DNA of 64,000 bases from Larix kaempferi (taxonomy: Eukaryota > Streptophyta > Pinopsida > Pinales > Pinaceae): contig BSBM01000370.1 in NCBI GenBank assembly GCA_027924585.1, forward strand, positions 25,849,501 to 25,913,500. Direction: 5' to 3'. A model generated the notes under the pieces. It worked only from the letters and a program-made list of their open reading frames with translations, had not been told where the DNA came from and searched no databases. Positions 10,446-20,670 of this stretch are shown in pieces; the stretch's first letter is position 1, and each line of letters starts with the position of its first letter. The position numbers and the translations under genes were made by a program.

Positions 10446-11480
10446 TCATATTTTGTGAGGACAGTCTTCCCAGAATATGCGTTCCTTAATTAGTTGCAAT
10501 GCCTCATGGATCAGTGGGTTCTCGTCCTCGAAGCTGAAGTCCCTCTGGAAGTTCGCAGTCAACGTATCCCAATCAGTGGTTTCTCTGCGCAGCTCCAGGT
10601 CTAGGTACCATTTCTTTGGAATGTCATCCTCCAGGGTATGCATGAACAGTTGCACCCATTCTTCATGTGGCCTTCCTAGCCATGCCTGCGAGCAGACTTC
10701 AATGTGTTGACTAGGGTCTGTTTGTCCATTAAACTTCTCAAAAGGTAAGGTAACCTTTTCAGCAAACTGAATCTGCATCTTAATTCTGCATTGATGCCAA
10801 GTGGTCAGTGTCTGCTTGTGCGCATTCAACCATCTGGTGGGCATGTCGTGTAGTGCCATATCCAATGCTGGTAGTCTGTGCTTGTCTGCAATAGCTACAG
10901 TGTATTCTTGGATACAAGTATAAACATTAACAAAACCATTATATGTGGGAATAGGACTTACCTCCTTCCTGATCCAGCGTAGTGATTTCGTAACCTGCGC
11001 GCACCTTCTTGCTGATACTTCATGCATTTGGCTTTGCCAATTTTCCAACTCTGCCTTCAAATCAGAGATGCAAGAGCTGTCACATCTCCAACTGAGTGTG
11101 CCATTTGCGGTAGGATTATTGTAATCTTCCTGGTTCGCTGTGAGCTGGTATAGTTTGTCTAAGTCTTGAGCCTTGGATTCCTCCTGAATTGGCTCGCTGT
11201 AGCTGTCACCATCTGCAGGATCCAACGGTGCGATGACCCTAAGATGTTTTCCTTCAAATATCATCTTTTTTGATTTTAAGTCTATGATAGCCAAGTTATC
11301 CATAGCCCAGTCAATTCCTAGCAGTGCAGGAAAAGGCTGACTATCATCCACAATCTCGATAAATTCAAAGTCTGTATTACTTTGGACTCCATCAATGTAG
11401 ACTATCACGTCAGCTAAGCGGCCAAAAGGTATGACTTTCTCTTGGTTATCCATTCTCAACTGGATAGGTGACCATGACAA
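10446..11480 (-). CDS. Protease C-terminal half fused to a gag capsid-like domain
   Basis: One open frame of 344 codons. Residues 1-100 match the second half of a retropepsin: PIQLRMDNQ, VDDSQPFPALLGIDW and LKSKKMIFEG. Residues about 115-344 read like Gag: LSWRCDSSC, ENWQSQMHEVSARRCAQ, LRWIRKEV, ALDMALHDMPTRWLNAHK, a WVQLFMHTL region, IPKKWYLDLELRRETTDWD and FSFEDENPLI. So a capsid-type domain lies downstream of protease and upstream of RT, opposite to the usual gag-PR-RT order. The frame is uninterrupted across the join, which argues against a recent random breakpoint. Confidence 0.75.
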   Translation of the reverse strand: MSWSPIQLRMDNQEKVIPFGRLADVIVYIDGVQSNTDFEFIEIVDDSQPFPALLGIDWAMDNLAIIDLKSKKMIFEGKHLRVIAPLDPADGDSYSEPIQEESKAQDLDKLYQLTANQEDYNNPTANGTLSWRCDSSCISDLKAELENWQSQMHEVSARRCAQVTKSLRWIRKEVSPIPTYNGFVNVYTCIQEYTVAIADKHRLPALDMALHDMPTRWLNAHKQTLTTWHQCRIKMQIQFAEKVTLPFEKFNGQTDPSQHIEVCSQAWLGRPHEEWVQLFMHTLEDDIPKKWYLDLELRRETTDWDTLTANFQRDFSFEDENPLIHEALQLIKERIFWEDCPHKI

Positions 11481-11843
11481 CTTTGGTCAACCCATCTGCT
11501 GCCATGTCTGCTTAGTTAAGACATTTACTTCAGAGCCTAGATCAAGGATGCATTCATCCATTTCAAAATCTTCAATCTGCGCGGTAAGTCTCATTTCTCG
11601 GCCCATTCTTTTATGCTTCCTTATATGATGTACTGCGCTATCAGAAGCCTCTATTTCGGTATGTGGCTCATACTGGTTTATGAGCTTCTACAGCTCTACT
11701 ATGGCATTTTCACTTATCAGTAACTTCATGCAGCTTCGCAAGAACTGCGCAATGGAGGTGCTAACATCCGTTGCGGTGCTTGTTTTGTCATAGGCCGCTG
11801 GCATGTCTTCAACATGCGGTGCTTGACTGCGCAACGGGATCCT
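11481..11843 (-). pseudogene. Protease N-terminal part with active-site motif
   Basis: Upstream of a TGA at about 11491 the minus strand reads MRLTAQIEDFEMDEC, then LDLGSEVNVLTKQTW. DLGS is the aspartic-protease active-site equivalent of DTG/DSG in plant gypsy elements, so the catalytic Asp is present (about 11545). The single stop between this and PKLSWSPIQL splits the protease into two ORFs. Farther upstream the frame has more stops and low similarity to anything I recognise. Confidence 0.72.
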
Positions 11844-12332
11844 CTATGTTTCTATTGCTGGCTCTCTGAAGCTATCCCGCGCGTCAATAAAGACTTCCTT
11901 GTTCTTTTGTAGGTCGAGAGCGGGTATCTTTCCCGGAGCTTTCCTTATCCATTCTATCTCAAGAGGAGGCTGCTTTGTGTGAGCCTCTCCTGACGTGGAA
12001 GCTTCTGCTCCCCTGTCGCGGCCTATCTGAGCGCCACTGCACGTGACCACATTGAGGCTCGGGTATGCTTGTCTTTTCTCTACTGCGATCCATTGGACGT
12101 TCGTGTTTGGTGCATCCGTCCGTCTTCTTTTCTGCATTTCCACCTCTAGCACTGGGAAATCTTCAATAACATGGTCAAATGATTTACAATAGTTACACGT
12201 ACTGCAGGGGTTAACACAATCTTTGGATATGTGACCTGGCTGGACACAATTATAGCAAATGACCTCGCCGCGGCCTCTTCCCCGCGTCGGGCCAGCATTT
12301 CTTCCTCTGCCGCGGTATACAAGAAATGACAA
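11844..12332 (-). CDS. Gag nucleocapsid domain with tandem zinc knuckles
   Basis: The ORF opens with an RG-rich stretch (RGRGRNAGPTRGRGRG) and then CYNCVQPGHISKDC, a canonical CX2CX4HX4C knuckle. A second, degenerate Cys/His cluster follows (CNYCKSFDHVIEDF; Phe where the last Cys should be). The tail (IEWIRKAPGKIPALDLQ) leads toward protease. It would bind and package element RNA. The capsid half that normally precedes it is not here; copia-type gag sequence lies upstream instead. Confidence 0.8.
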   Translation of the reverse strand: MSFLVYRGRGRNAGPTRGRGRGEVICYNCVQPGHISKDCVNPCSTCNYCKSFDHVIEDFPVLEVEMQKRRRTDAPNTNVQWIAVEKRQAYPSLNVVTCSGAQIGRDRGAEASTSGEAHTKQPPLEIEWIRKAPGKIPALDLQKNKEVFIDARDSFREPAIET

Positions 12333-12663
12333 TTCAAATACTTATCTTTGTTTGGTTGTTGGGTGGAATCCCTCTCAATATTTGCTTCCTTACAGGAACT
12401 ACTGGAGTGTGCTCCCTCTTGATCTTTTCTTCCTTGCAGAACTATTGGAGTGTGCTCCCTCTTGATCTTTTGCTTCCTTAACCAATGCTGAAAATGGTTG
12501 AGATATTCTTCCATAGATTATTGATCTTTATTTGTCTTCTAGAGTCCAAATCTGCAGTAGCTTCTTCTACTCCTTTCATGTAATACCGAAAGTCATCTCT
12601 AGTTTCACCTTATGAGGTGGAACCTTTTGAATGAACCCATATAACTGGTTACAATACATATTC
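12333..12663 (-). other. Junction between gypsy nucleocapsid and copia gag sequence
   Basis: No intact frame crosses this stretch. At its right edge the minus-strand text ends the copia gag (ESEEYSSD-stop); at its left edge it runs into the gypsy RG-rich NC. It holds a 43-bp tandem duplication (about 12393-12480) keyed on TGGAGTGTGCTCCCTCTTG. This is where the two retrotransposon families are joined. Confidence 0.55.
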
Positions 12664-13565
12664 TTAATCACTTGAATATTCTTCACTTTCTTCTCTATTT
12701 CTCTCTCTTGCAGTTTCATCATCCTCTGCAGTGTGAGCATGATGTCTTTTCTTGTGGGAGATGCTTTTGTTCCTGGGAAAATCTATGGAATAGTGTCCCT
12801 TCTCATCACAAGTATAACATCGAATGTGAGAAATATCTCTCCTGGATCCTCCAAGGTTCTCCCTCCGATTCTGGTGGTGGTGTTTACCCTTCTTGTGATG
12901 AGGATGCTCCCTCTTGTTATTGTTCTTCATGGTGTGTGCTGTGATGAGGATGCTCCCTCTTGTTATTGTTCTTCATGGTGTGTGATGAGGATGCTCCCTC
13001 TTGTTATTCGAGCTTCTTCCTGTGAGCACTCTTCCCATAGTTTACTGAAGGTGATCAACTTTCTTCTTGCACAGATTCCTTGAATAAAGGAATCCCATGA
13101 CCTAGGAAGACCATTCAAGGTGGTCATCACTATTTATCCATTCTCTGTGTCTTCTCCCACAGCTTCAAGTTGTTATTTTATCTGAGAGACCCTTGTAAAG
13201 TAAGACTGCATGGTCTCTGCATTTTTTATTTTGACATTCTTCAATTGGTTTCTCAATGTCATCTTCCTATTTATATTCCTCCCTTTAAATAGGGTGGTCA
13301 AGGCATCAAACATCTCTTTAGGTGTCTTCAGAGATGACACATGGGGTATGAGATGGTCCTTGATAGAATCTGCAATGATTCTCTTATCCTTAACCAGGTT
13401 CTTCTTATGTAAGGCTTTAGCCTCATCTCCCTCTGGAACTGGAACCTCTTCATTTACAAACGTGTCTAGTTCATTCTCTTCAAGGATTAGTGTAATCCTA
13501 TACTTCCATGCTCAGAATTTATTAGCCCCTTCAAGCTTATCCTCAAGCTTGGTGTGGTGAGACAT
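12664..13565 (-). pseudogene. Ty1/copia gag, longer copy (copy B)
   Basis: From the ATG at 13565 this repeats the gag start seen at 5088 and then continues past the point where copy A is cut: WDSFIQGICARRKLITFSKLW, EEARITRG, then a basic region and a CCHC knuckle CYTCDEKGHYSIDF (last Cys replaced by Phe), KKRHHAHTAEDD and an acidic end. Stops match those in copy A. Between the helical part and the knuckle a short repeat of about 41-46 bp is tandemly triplicated (12897-13015), which expands and disrupts the frame. No copia protease, integrase or RT follows. Confidence 0.82.
12897..13015. repeat. Short tandem repeat inside copia gag, three copies
   Basis: Copies begin with GATGAGGATGCTCCCTCTTG at about 12897, 12943 and 12984. 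Spacings of 46 and 41 bp differ by a 5-bp indel. The expansion lies in the basic His/Lys-rich linker of the gag reading on the minus strand. Confidence 0.85.
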
Positions 13566-15324
13566 CTTTAATGAGAACCTCGAATGGAAATACAAAAGAT
13601 TTAGATCTTACCCATTTGAGATGCTTGGGCTAGATCTGGAGCTGGTTGGCATAGGGTTTGTCAGAGAAACCCTATTTTTCCAAAGTTGGAATTTGGAACT
13701 TATGGTTGGACAGATAGATATGCCTCCTCAAGGGGAGTTTTCCAATGTAATCACTGTTGGCTATAACTGACCCAAAGGTTTTCTATAAGACCCAGGTTCT
13801 TTGCGGTTTCCCCTTTGACCAACAAAACCCCTTCGCACCGGCCCTTTCGGCAACAACCTGCAAGCAGGCTGAGGTCTCACCCAAGGTGTATCTATGGGGT
13901 ACTGCGGAATCAGATTTCCACAGTAAGTGATGAGCTGCTTGGACGGATGTACTGTGCAGCATGACAGATGGTATGTGCTGCGAGGTGGGACTATGCAGGG
14001 TTTGGCAACACTGCGGTCCGCACCACTGTGTTCTTCTACGACGGGGCTTAAGATACTGAAATGAATATCACTCATCCATTCATTTAGACGCTTAACTGTC
14101 TAGCCTTCTAACCTTCATTCATTAACCAAGGATATCAAGATTCAAACATAACCGATTGATCTAATCCACTGTTATACATTCCTTTGCTACGCGTAAGAAA
14201 ATACTTAACAAAATGACTGATTTACTGCCTTCATACACCAGAATAAATGTTCACCGTTCAACCATTCATGCGAAGCTTAACATATCATTTCCATATTTCT
14301 CTTAATGGTAAATGCATATAAAAACTCTCTCATAACAGTATGTGAGGAAACAATTAGACATTCATTGGCAGAAAATACAAGTAGGCATTCATTCATAAGC
14401 ACAATCACACAACAAGAGATTTAATGTGGTTCACTCCCCCGAGTGGGAAGCTACGTCCACAAGAACGGTTGGTAATATATTTCTTTAGAAAGGGATGGGG
14501 ACAACTGTTCTTAGTCTGCGCACTCAGCTGCAGACTATTCTGCCTCTCAAAAATAGGCCTCTGCGCACACAGCTGCAGATCCTTTACAATCTTCTCGACT
14601 CAAGAGATTTTACAATACAAAAGTCATTCAAAGATTAACTCTAGCAACTAACTAACCCCATCCCATACAAAATTGTCTTCTTTTATAGATCATGCCTCTA
14701 AGGTCATGTCTTTACAAAGTCGAAGATCTAAACCCAAAAACCCTTAGGGTTTACAAACTGCGCCGGTTTCCCTAAACCGGCTTGCTGGCATCTGGTAGCG
14801 TCTGTCGCATCGTGGCGGTTTGCCACGTCTTCAATCCGTCGCTATCAGCCTTCCTGTCACATGCGTGCCAATAGGTTTCTTCCTCTAAACCATTCACCTC
14901 TAACGGTTTCGCCCACCAAGCGTGCCAAGACGTCGCTTTCTTCAACAATCTCATGCATTGGCCGCCTGCCTGATTTGCTCATGCCCGCCGCTTGGCACTT
15001 CTGGAGCATCTTTCCAAAAATAGACCATTACTGGTCCATTCGATATCTGCACTTGATTCATGTCCAGCACTCTACTTTTCTGGTTCCACATGTCCTGATT
15101 TCTTCGCAGCAATGCTTCCTCGCAACACTGGTCTTCGCGGTGCTTCCCAAAATTCAGATGCTGCGCACAGCTTCGCAACCCGATCAAAACTTGGGTGCTG
15201 CGCACATCTTGGCAACGTCCTCAATACTTAGACAAAATTGTATTTTTGAGCTGTGCTCAGCTCAACTTTCCCTGCTTGTCACAAAAAAGTGTTTCCAAAA
15301 CTTTGTCTCAACCTGGGCCCAACA
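13100..15324. repeat. Duplicated 2.2-kb segment, copy B
   Basis: Partner of 4623-6847. At its left edge the sequence ACCTAGGAAGACC continues uninterrupted into gag, giving the empty site for the LTR that ends at 4622. The segment contains gag, leader and gypsy LTR in the same order as copy A. Confidence 0.85.
13755..15324 (-). repeat. Gypsy LTR, right copy (5' LTR position)
   Basis: TGTTGGCTATAAC to GGGCCCAACA, 1570 bp, highly similar to 5278-6847. It is followed on the right by CTCAC (15325-15329). Its inner (left) side is not a gypsy PBS but copia leader sequence beginning GTGATTACATTGG on the minus strand, the same text that lies outside the left LTR. The element's own PBS and 5' leader are therefore missing. 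Confidence 0.85.
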
Positions 15325-15329
15325 CTCAC

Positions 15330-15885
15330 TTCCATAAATTAGTGAGCAGAAACCCAAAATATCTGATGCCCTAGTTTTCCTCTGGCAATAGTGACGGGCC
15401 GAAAAATGAAAATTATCGGAATTGAATTCTGCTTTCACAGGAATATTCTCCTAGATGAGGCGAGTATGCTGGTGCACTTGGTTTCTGAAGATTCAAAATA
15501 TTCACCCTTGAAAATTGACTTGTGAATTTCGGATCTGCAGTTTCTGGATTTTTCTGGTTTTTTGGTTTTTCTGGTCCAAAGTCAAATTAGGGTTTGAATT
15601 TTCCCGTGGTTCCACCCACTCAAAATTTTTGATCTTGATCTCTAAATTTCTATTTTGATGAGGAGAACAATCTTGTGCTGAGAGCACTCCAAAATTCCAC
15701 TTCTGTGAAAAGCCCTAATTTCCTGCAGCAGTGACAGGCCAAAAATTAATTTCTGTTTCGACAGAAAGATGCGCCTTCCTTAGGTGAGTTAGCCTAGCCT
15801 CCTTTTGCTGATGATATGTGGATAGAAACCCAAAAATTAAGAAGCCCTAGCTTCCGCAGCTGCACATTGTCTTCTTCTCAGGTTA
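15330..15885 (-). other. 5' leader of the minus-strand copia element
   Basis: This sequence lies between the copia PBS (15886-15897) and the gypsy insertion. It has no long ORF on the minus strand in the coding sense. It resumes beyond the gypsy element at 5272 and leads to the gag ATG at 5088, so the gypsy element split the leader. A 61-codon frame at 15502-15687 is probably chance. Confidence 0.7.
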
Positions 15886-15897
15886 GCTCTGATGCCA
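15886..15897 (-). promoter_or_regulatory. Primer-binding site, initiator Met-tRNA type
   Basis: On the minus strand the LTR end CTAACA is followed at once by TGGCATCAGAGC, which differs at one base from the TGGTATCAGAGC complementary to the plant initiator Met tRNA 3' end. This sets the minus orientation of the copia element and marks the adjacent LTR as its 5' LTR. Confidence 0.85.
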
Positions 15898-16380
15898 TGT
15901 TAGATTTTCACAATTTAATTCAAGATTATCTAGGATCTTATCTGAGAGAATAACATGCACAACAATTCAAACACACGAGACAAGAGACACAAAGAATTTC
16001 ATCGGGGAAACCATAAAGGAGAAAACCCTACAACTTCCTCATAGATAGAATGAGCAACAATACAATAAACCCCAAAAATAGAAATGGTCTCCAGTAGCTT
16101 CTCTCTTCTTCACTTGTGCAAACTGGTCCTCCTACTCACTTATGCGAACTTGATGAGTGAGTGAATGAGAAAATAGAGAGGAGCGCCCTCTCTATTTATA
16201 CTTTATCTTTCACTTGACCTTTACCCTAATTAGACTGGGCCGACTTCTTTAGGAGAGTCTAATAACCCATCTATAACTTAACTTTGGGGTCTAATGCCCC
16301 GACATACAATGGAGGGTTAACCTCAATGACTTTACATGACCCAAATACAATAATGACTCTCCCGACCAGAGGAATAAACA
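15898..16380 (-). repeat. 5' LTR of the copia element
   Basis: On the plus strand it runs TGTTAGATTTTCAC to GGAATAAACA (483 bp); read on the minus strand it starts TGTTTATTCC and ends ATCTAACA. The left edge is fixed by the PBS; the right edge is inferred from the TG...CA ends and the change to Athila ORF sequence beyond 16381. The 3' LTR is not in the window. Confidence 0.72.
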
Positions 16381-16531
16381 TCTCCATCAGAGGTACAAAG
16401 AAAAAATACAAATACAATATAAAATATACAAGTGAATATCTTCCGAAGTTACAATTACATTAACACAATTCAGTATCTCTTGATTGTTGAGATTGTTCTT
16501 GGAGCATTTCAGTATCTCCTGATTGTTGAGA

Positions 16532-18280
16532 CTAGTTTGGGAGTAATTCAGTATCCTCTGACTGCTGGAATTGTATTTCTTCATGTTCTTGTAACTCCTG
16601 ATCAGGGGTTATATTCAACTTTGGCTCCCTTTCCTCCATTGATTCTGCTGCTGGTATTTCACTTCTACCTTGCCTTGATTGTGCAAGTTTCCATGCTAAC
16701 AATTCCACCATTGTGACTTTATAACCTGCAAGTTTAAATAAATCTTCACATTTTTGGCATAACAGTTCATCATGTTCCCCAATCTCTGAAACAGAAAGTG
16801 AATTTTTCAATTGGTCAGCAGCTTCAACCAATGTGTTCAAGCTTTGCACTGTCTATTTTTTAAATGCTTCTTTTAACCTCTACAATTCTTCTCTAAGTGT
16901 TTGTACTTCTTCTTTCAACAACTCATTCTCAAAAATAAAATTTTCAATTTGAGGTTGATCTGTAGCAGGTTCTTGTGGGTTGGTGGGTTCTAAAATTACA
17001 TTACCCTCTGGTTCTTGTGTTACAGAGGGTAATCAAGGTTTTAGAATAAGAGTTTCAGGGTTTTCCTCGATTGTATGTACCGCCTCTGATGCAGTAGCAG
17101 CTCTGGTATTCCTTCTTTTTGCGGGACTAGATGACTGATCTTTAATACTTGCTCTCCTCCTCCTTCTCCGTGACACAAAAGGGGTAGAAGATTCTGGCCG
17201 AAATTCCTCTTCTTGAATTATAGTTCCCCTTATTTTAGGAGAAGATTCATTGTTCAAAACTTCCACATTTCCTTCCACCATGGCCCTTGTATGATATTCT
17301 ATTTGATGCACTGGGCTCTCGGTCAGCTCCTGAGGGTTTAATCCCTGAAATTCTTCTGCCATTGTAGCTTCTTCTCCTATTGCAACTTCCGTGGCTACAA
17401 ATTACACTGTCATAGCTTCTACAACTACTCCAGTTTCAGCTTCTGCTGCTGCAGCTGCTAATATTACCATTTCTTCTGCCACATATACCACTATAGCCAC
17501 CTCTTCCACAGGGTTTGCTATTGTTGCATCTTCCCCTAAACCTTTATCCTGAACACTTTCCAACTCTTATTCCGAGGAGCGCCGCTCGTCATTTCCTTCC
17601 TCAATACCTCTTATTTCCACTGCAGGTCCTTGGTTTACCCCAGCCCCAGCAATGAATTGTTCCCATGTTTGATTCTCATGTGCTAAGGCTCTTATAAATA
17701 ACAATTTGATAAGTCCATGGTTTGTAACAGAGGATGATGGATGTCAAGACGTTCTCACATAATGGGCTATGTTTTGTAAGGTTATTAAAAGATAATATGG
17801 CATATTAAGTAGTCTACCATGGCGCAAATGAGAAAGTAGAAAAAAGTCAAAAGTGTAAACAACTCGGTACCTTCCCTCACAGGTGATGCATTTCTTTAAG
17901 AAGATTGCGACCTAGTCCCAAGGCCTTGGCAGTGTTTCCAATGTTGTTCCTATGGACCTCGGCTGCACATTCTCTCCTGATACAAGAAATTCCTCTATTG
18001 CAGTTGCATTGTGCCTCTTTCAGCCAAACCATCTCCTTCCATTTCTGGGTAACCCTGTAACCTTTGCCAAAGCTGCCTCTGAGATGTCTATCCTCAACCC
18101 TCTAATTTCTGAATGGGTTTCGGTCAAGTTCATAGAAAATTGAAGTGTCGTCTCTTCATGGAAGCCATTTAATCTCTAAAAATATTCTATCCATCTGGCT
18201 TCCTCGAATATAACGAAATCTTCTCTCTGTCTAGACAGAGCGTCTATGTTTTCGGGCTCATGTCTTACTGGAAAACCCAT
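16532..18280 (-). pseudogene. Extra ORF downstream of Athila-like pol (decayed)
   Basis: Reading from ATG at 18280 gives MGFPVRHEPENIDALSRQ, then LQFSMNLTETHSEIRGL, ISEAALAKVTGLPRNGRRWF, CEGRYRVVYTFDFFLLSHL and TNHGLIKLL, interrupted by several stops and shifts. Two open stretches remain, 17033-17362 (SRRRRRRASIKDQ, basic) and 16532-16849 (acidic, with a coiled-coil region just upstream). The position, downstream of integrase in the same orientation, is that of the extra ORF of Athila elements (the Athila ORF-1 family in plants). Its function is unknown in the family; older papers call it env-like on position alone. Confidence 0.6.
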
Positions 18281-18850
18281 AATGCCTCCCTTCTGCGAGC
18301 TCTAATGGAAAATGCAACAGCTACCAGCTTCAAACGTTGGAGTCACAACATGCAAGAAAAATTGATGGATAGTCGGGGTTCGTTTGGGTATTTTTAGAAA
18401 GCTGGCGCAGTTATGGAAAAGTATATTTTAACGGGTTATCGCACGGATTGGATGGAATGATGGTCATTAAATAACTATGGGTGAGGTATTCGACATGTTG
18501 CTCTTACATGTTAATTGGTTACAGGATGCTGACGAGAACTAAAAGACAAGGTATAATCATTATTGCTATATCAATTCATGCCTAATCATGCCTATAGTCA
18601 GAACTTGTACCTTTTCATTGTCGTGCTGAACCATCATCTGTCTAAGGTGGCTTCCCTTCATTGTCAAATCAATTGATAGGATCATAATTACGTGCGTGCC
18701 TTCATAAAAGAGATTGGCCCTCGTCCAATGAGTAGATTAAATACGCCCACGCTGGCATAATTTGCAAGGATGTGTGGATGATAGATGGACTCTTTGGTGT
18801 TCCTCTTGGGAACTGTAGCAAGGTGGTGGAATTTCATCAGAATTTTGTCA
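18281..18850. other. Spacer without recognisable gene
   Basis: No supported ORF, RNA gene or element end is visible. It lies between the Athila extra ORF and a GGCGGAGTTTC tandem repeat, so it is probably the element's intergenic region. Confidence 0.5.
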
Positions 18851-18859
18851 ATAAGTGGA

Positions 18860-19100
18860 AAGGCTTGGGCGAAATGTTGGCAGAGTTTCAACCAAAAAAT
18901 TAGCGGAGTTGCAGGGGAAAGAAACGGGCAATTTGGCGGAGTTTCAACGAAAAATTAGCGAAGTTTCAATGGAAAGAAACAAGCAATTTGGCGGGGTTTC
19001 AACGGAAAAATAGAAATTTTGGTGGAGTTTCAGCGGAAAATTATCGGAGTTGCAGCGAAAAGAAGTGGAAAGTTGGCGGAGTTTCAGCGGAAAAATCAGA
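18860..19100. repeat. Degenerate short tandem repeat (GGCGGAGTTTCA core)
   Basis: The words GGCGGAGTTTCAACG, AGCGAAGTTTCAATGG, GGCGGGGTTTCAACGG, GGTGGAGTTTCAGCGG and GGCGGAGTTTCAGCGG occur in succession every 20-60 bp, separated by AAAAATTAG and AAGAAAC-like fillers. This is typical of the variable tandem arrays found near the 3' side of large plant gypsy elements. Confidence 0.75.
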
Positions 19101-19381
19101 TGTAATTTTGGTGAAAATATGGGGAGATTGATGGATGTTTGACAGAATTCTGCAATTCTGTTCACTTTTCCTTACAAGGAGTCATCCAAAATTCCCACAA
19201 TCGCTTGGCCCAACATGACTGCTTTCCTCCGACTGAACCTTTGCACGTATTCCTATACATAATTCTAAAAAAAATAACCAATCAAAGCTAAAAAAACAAT
19301 AAATCAACAATTTATTTATATATAATTTTTTGTGCGGAATTGCATTAGATTTTAGGGATTCTAAAAAACGGGGGGAAACCC

Positions 19382-20649
19382 CTATTCCTGTATCAGTTGA
19401 TAATTTGGATCAGCTGCAATACGAGAGATAAACGCATTCTTTGAAATATGTTTATGATAAAGCCATAGTCGATGACCATTAGCAAATAAGGGTGTCCGAT
19501 TTTCATCAATGGTGGTCAAGCGGACGGTTCCGTTGTCGAATACCTTGTTTATTCTGTAGGGTCCCAACCATCTTGTATGCAAATTTCCCTTAAAACCCCT
19601 CTTGAACCGTGAATCATATAGTAATGCCTAGTCTCCTTCGCAAAATACTTTCCTTTTTATGAGCCTGTGATTCCATTTGGAGCGTCCGATGTATAGCAGC
19701 TGTGCGCTTCACATCTAATTCATTTAACTGATTCAACTGGTTCCTCTGAGCCTCCGTTAAGTCCAGATTTGCTTCTATAGCCGTCTTGAGAGTTTTGATC
19801 TCAAATTCAATAGGAAAGACCGTTCTTCCCATATACTAGTTCATATGGAGAGAAACCTGTAGTGTTGCACCATGTAGTACATTATGCCCATAATGCTTCT
19901 GGAATTCTTTCAGCCCAATCTTTGTAGTGACTCTTCACTATTTTTGTAAGGATAGCCTCAATTACCTTATTCGTACTTTCCACCTGGCCATTGGCTTGCG
20001 GATGATATAGTGAAGTTATCCGATGCTGCATATGATATTTCTGTAATAGGGATTCAATCTTATGGGACAAAAACTGCAGTCCTCCATCTATTACTATTTC
20101 TTTGGGTATCCCAAAGCAGGTGAAGCTCTCCTCATATAAGAAATCTATCACAGCTTGATCATTGGCTCTTACCAGAGCCACAGCCTCCACCCACTTGGTC
20201 ATATAGTCTGTGAAAACCATGATATAAACTTTTTGTTTTGAAGGAGGGTTGATAGGCCCTACAAAATCCAAAGCCCATCTATCAAAAGGTTCAACCACTA
20301 ACTGTGGCTGAAGCGACATTTCCTCCAATTTGTTCGGCCGACCCATCCTTTGGCAGCTGTCGCAATCTTGAACATATTTATTTGCATCCTGAAACACGGT
20401 TGGCCAAAAATATCCCATTCTCATTACCTTATGACCAGTTCTCTTATCGAAAAAATGCCCCCCACAGGGCTCATCATGGCATGCTTTCAGGATACTGTGA
20501 ATCTCATCTTCTCTCACACATCGTCTGATATCCAAATCTGGTCCTGTGTAAAAGAGATGTCCTTCTATCCAACAATATCTAGCACTCTGTTGTATGATTC
20601 TTCTTCTTTCTCTTTTTGATAAGTGCACTGGAAGCTTACCTACAGCCAA
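19382..20649 (-). pseudogene. Athila-like integrase, split into three ORFs
   Basis: The 19882-20649 ORF has the zinc region (HSILKACH, then C96-DS-C99 in QDCDSCQR) and the core residues D128 (LDFVGPIN), D188 (IDGGLQF) and E224 (GQVESTNK), with the DD35E spacing kept. IDGG replaces the usual SDNG/SDRG. Stops and shifts then break the frame; 19614-19832 (YGKN-type region, helical) and 19382-19582 (HTRWLGPYRINKVFDNGTV, the GPY/F module) complete the C-terminus. It is not functional as written. Confidence 0.88.
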
Positions 20650-20670
20650 ATAATTAGCGATATCTGCATA

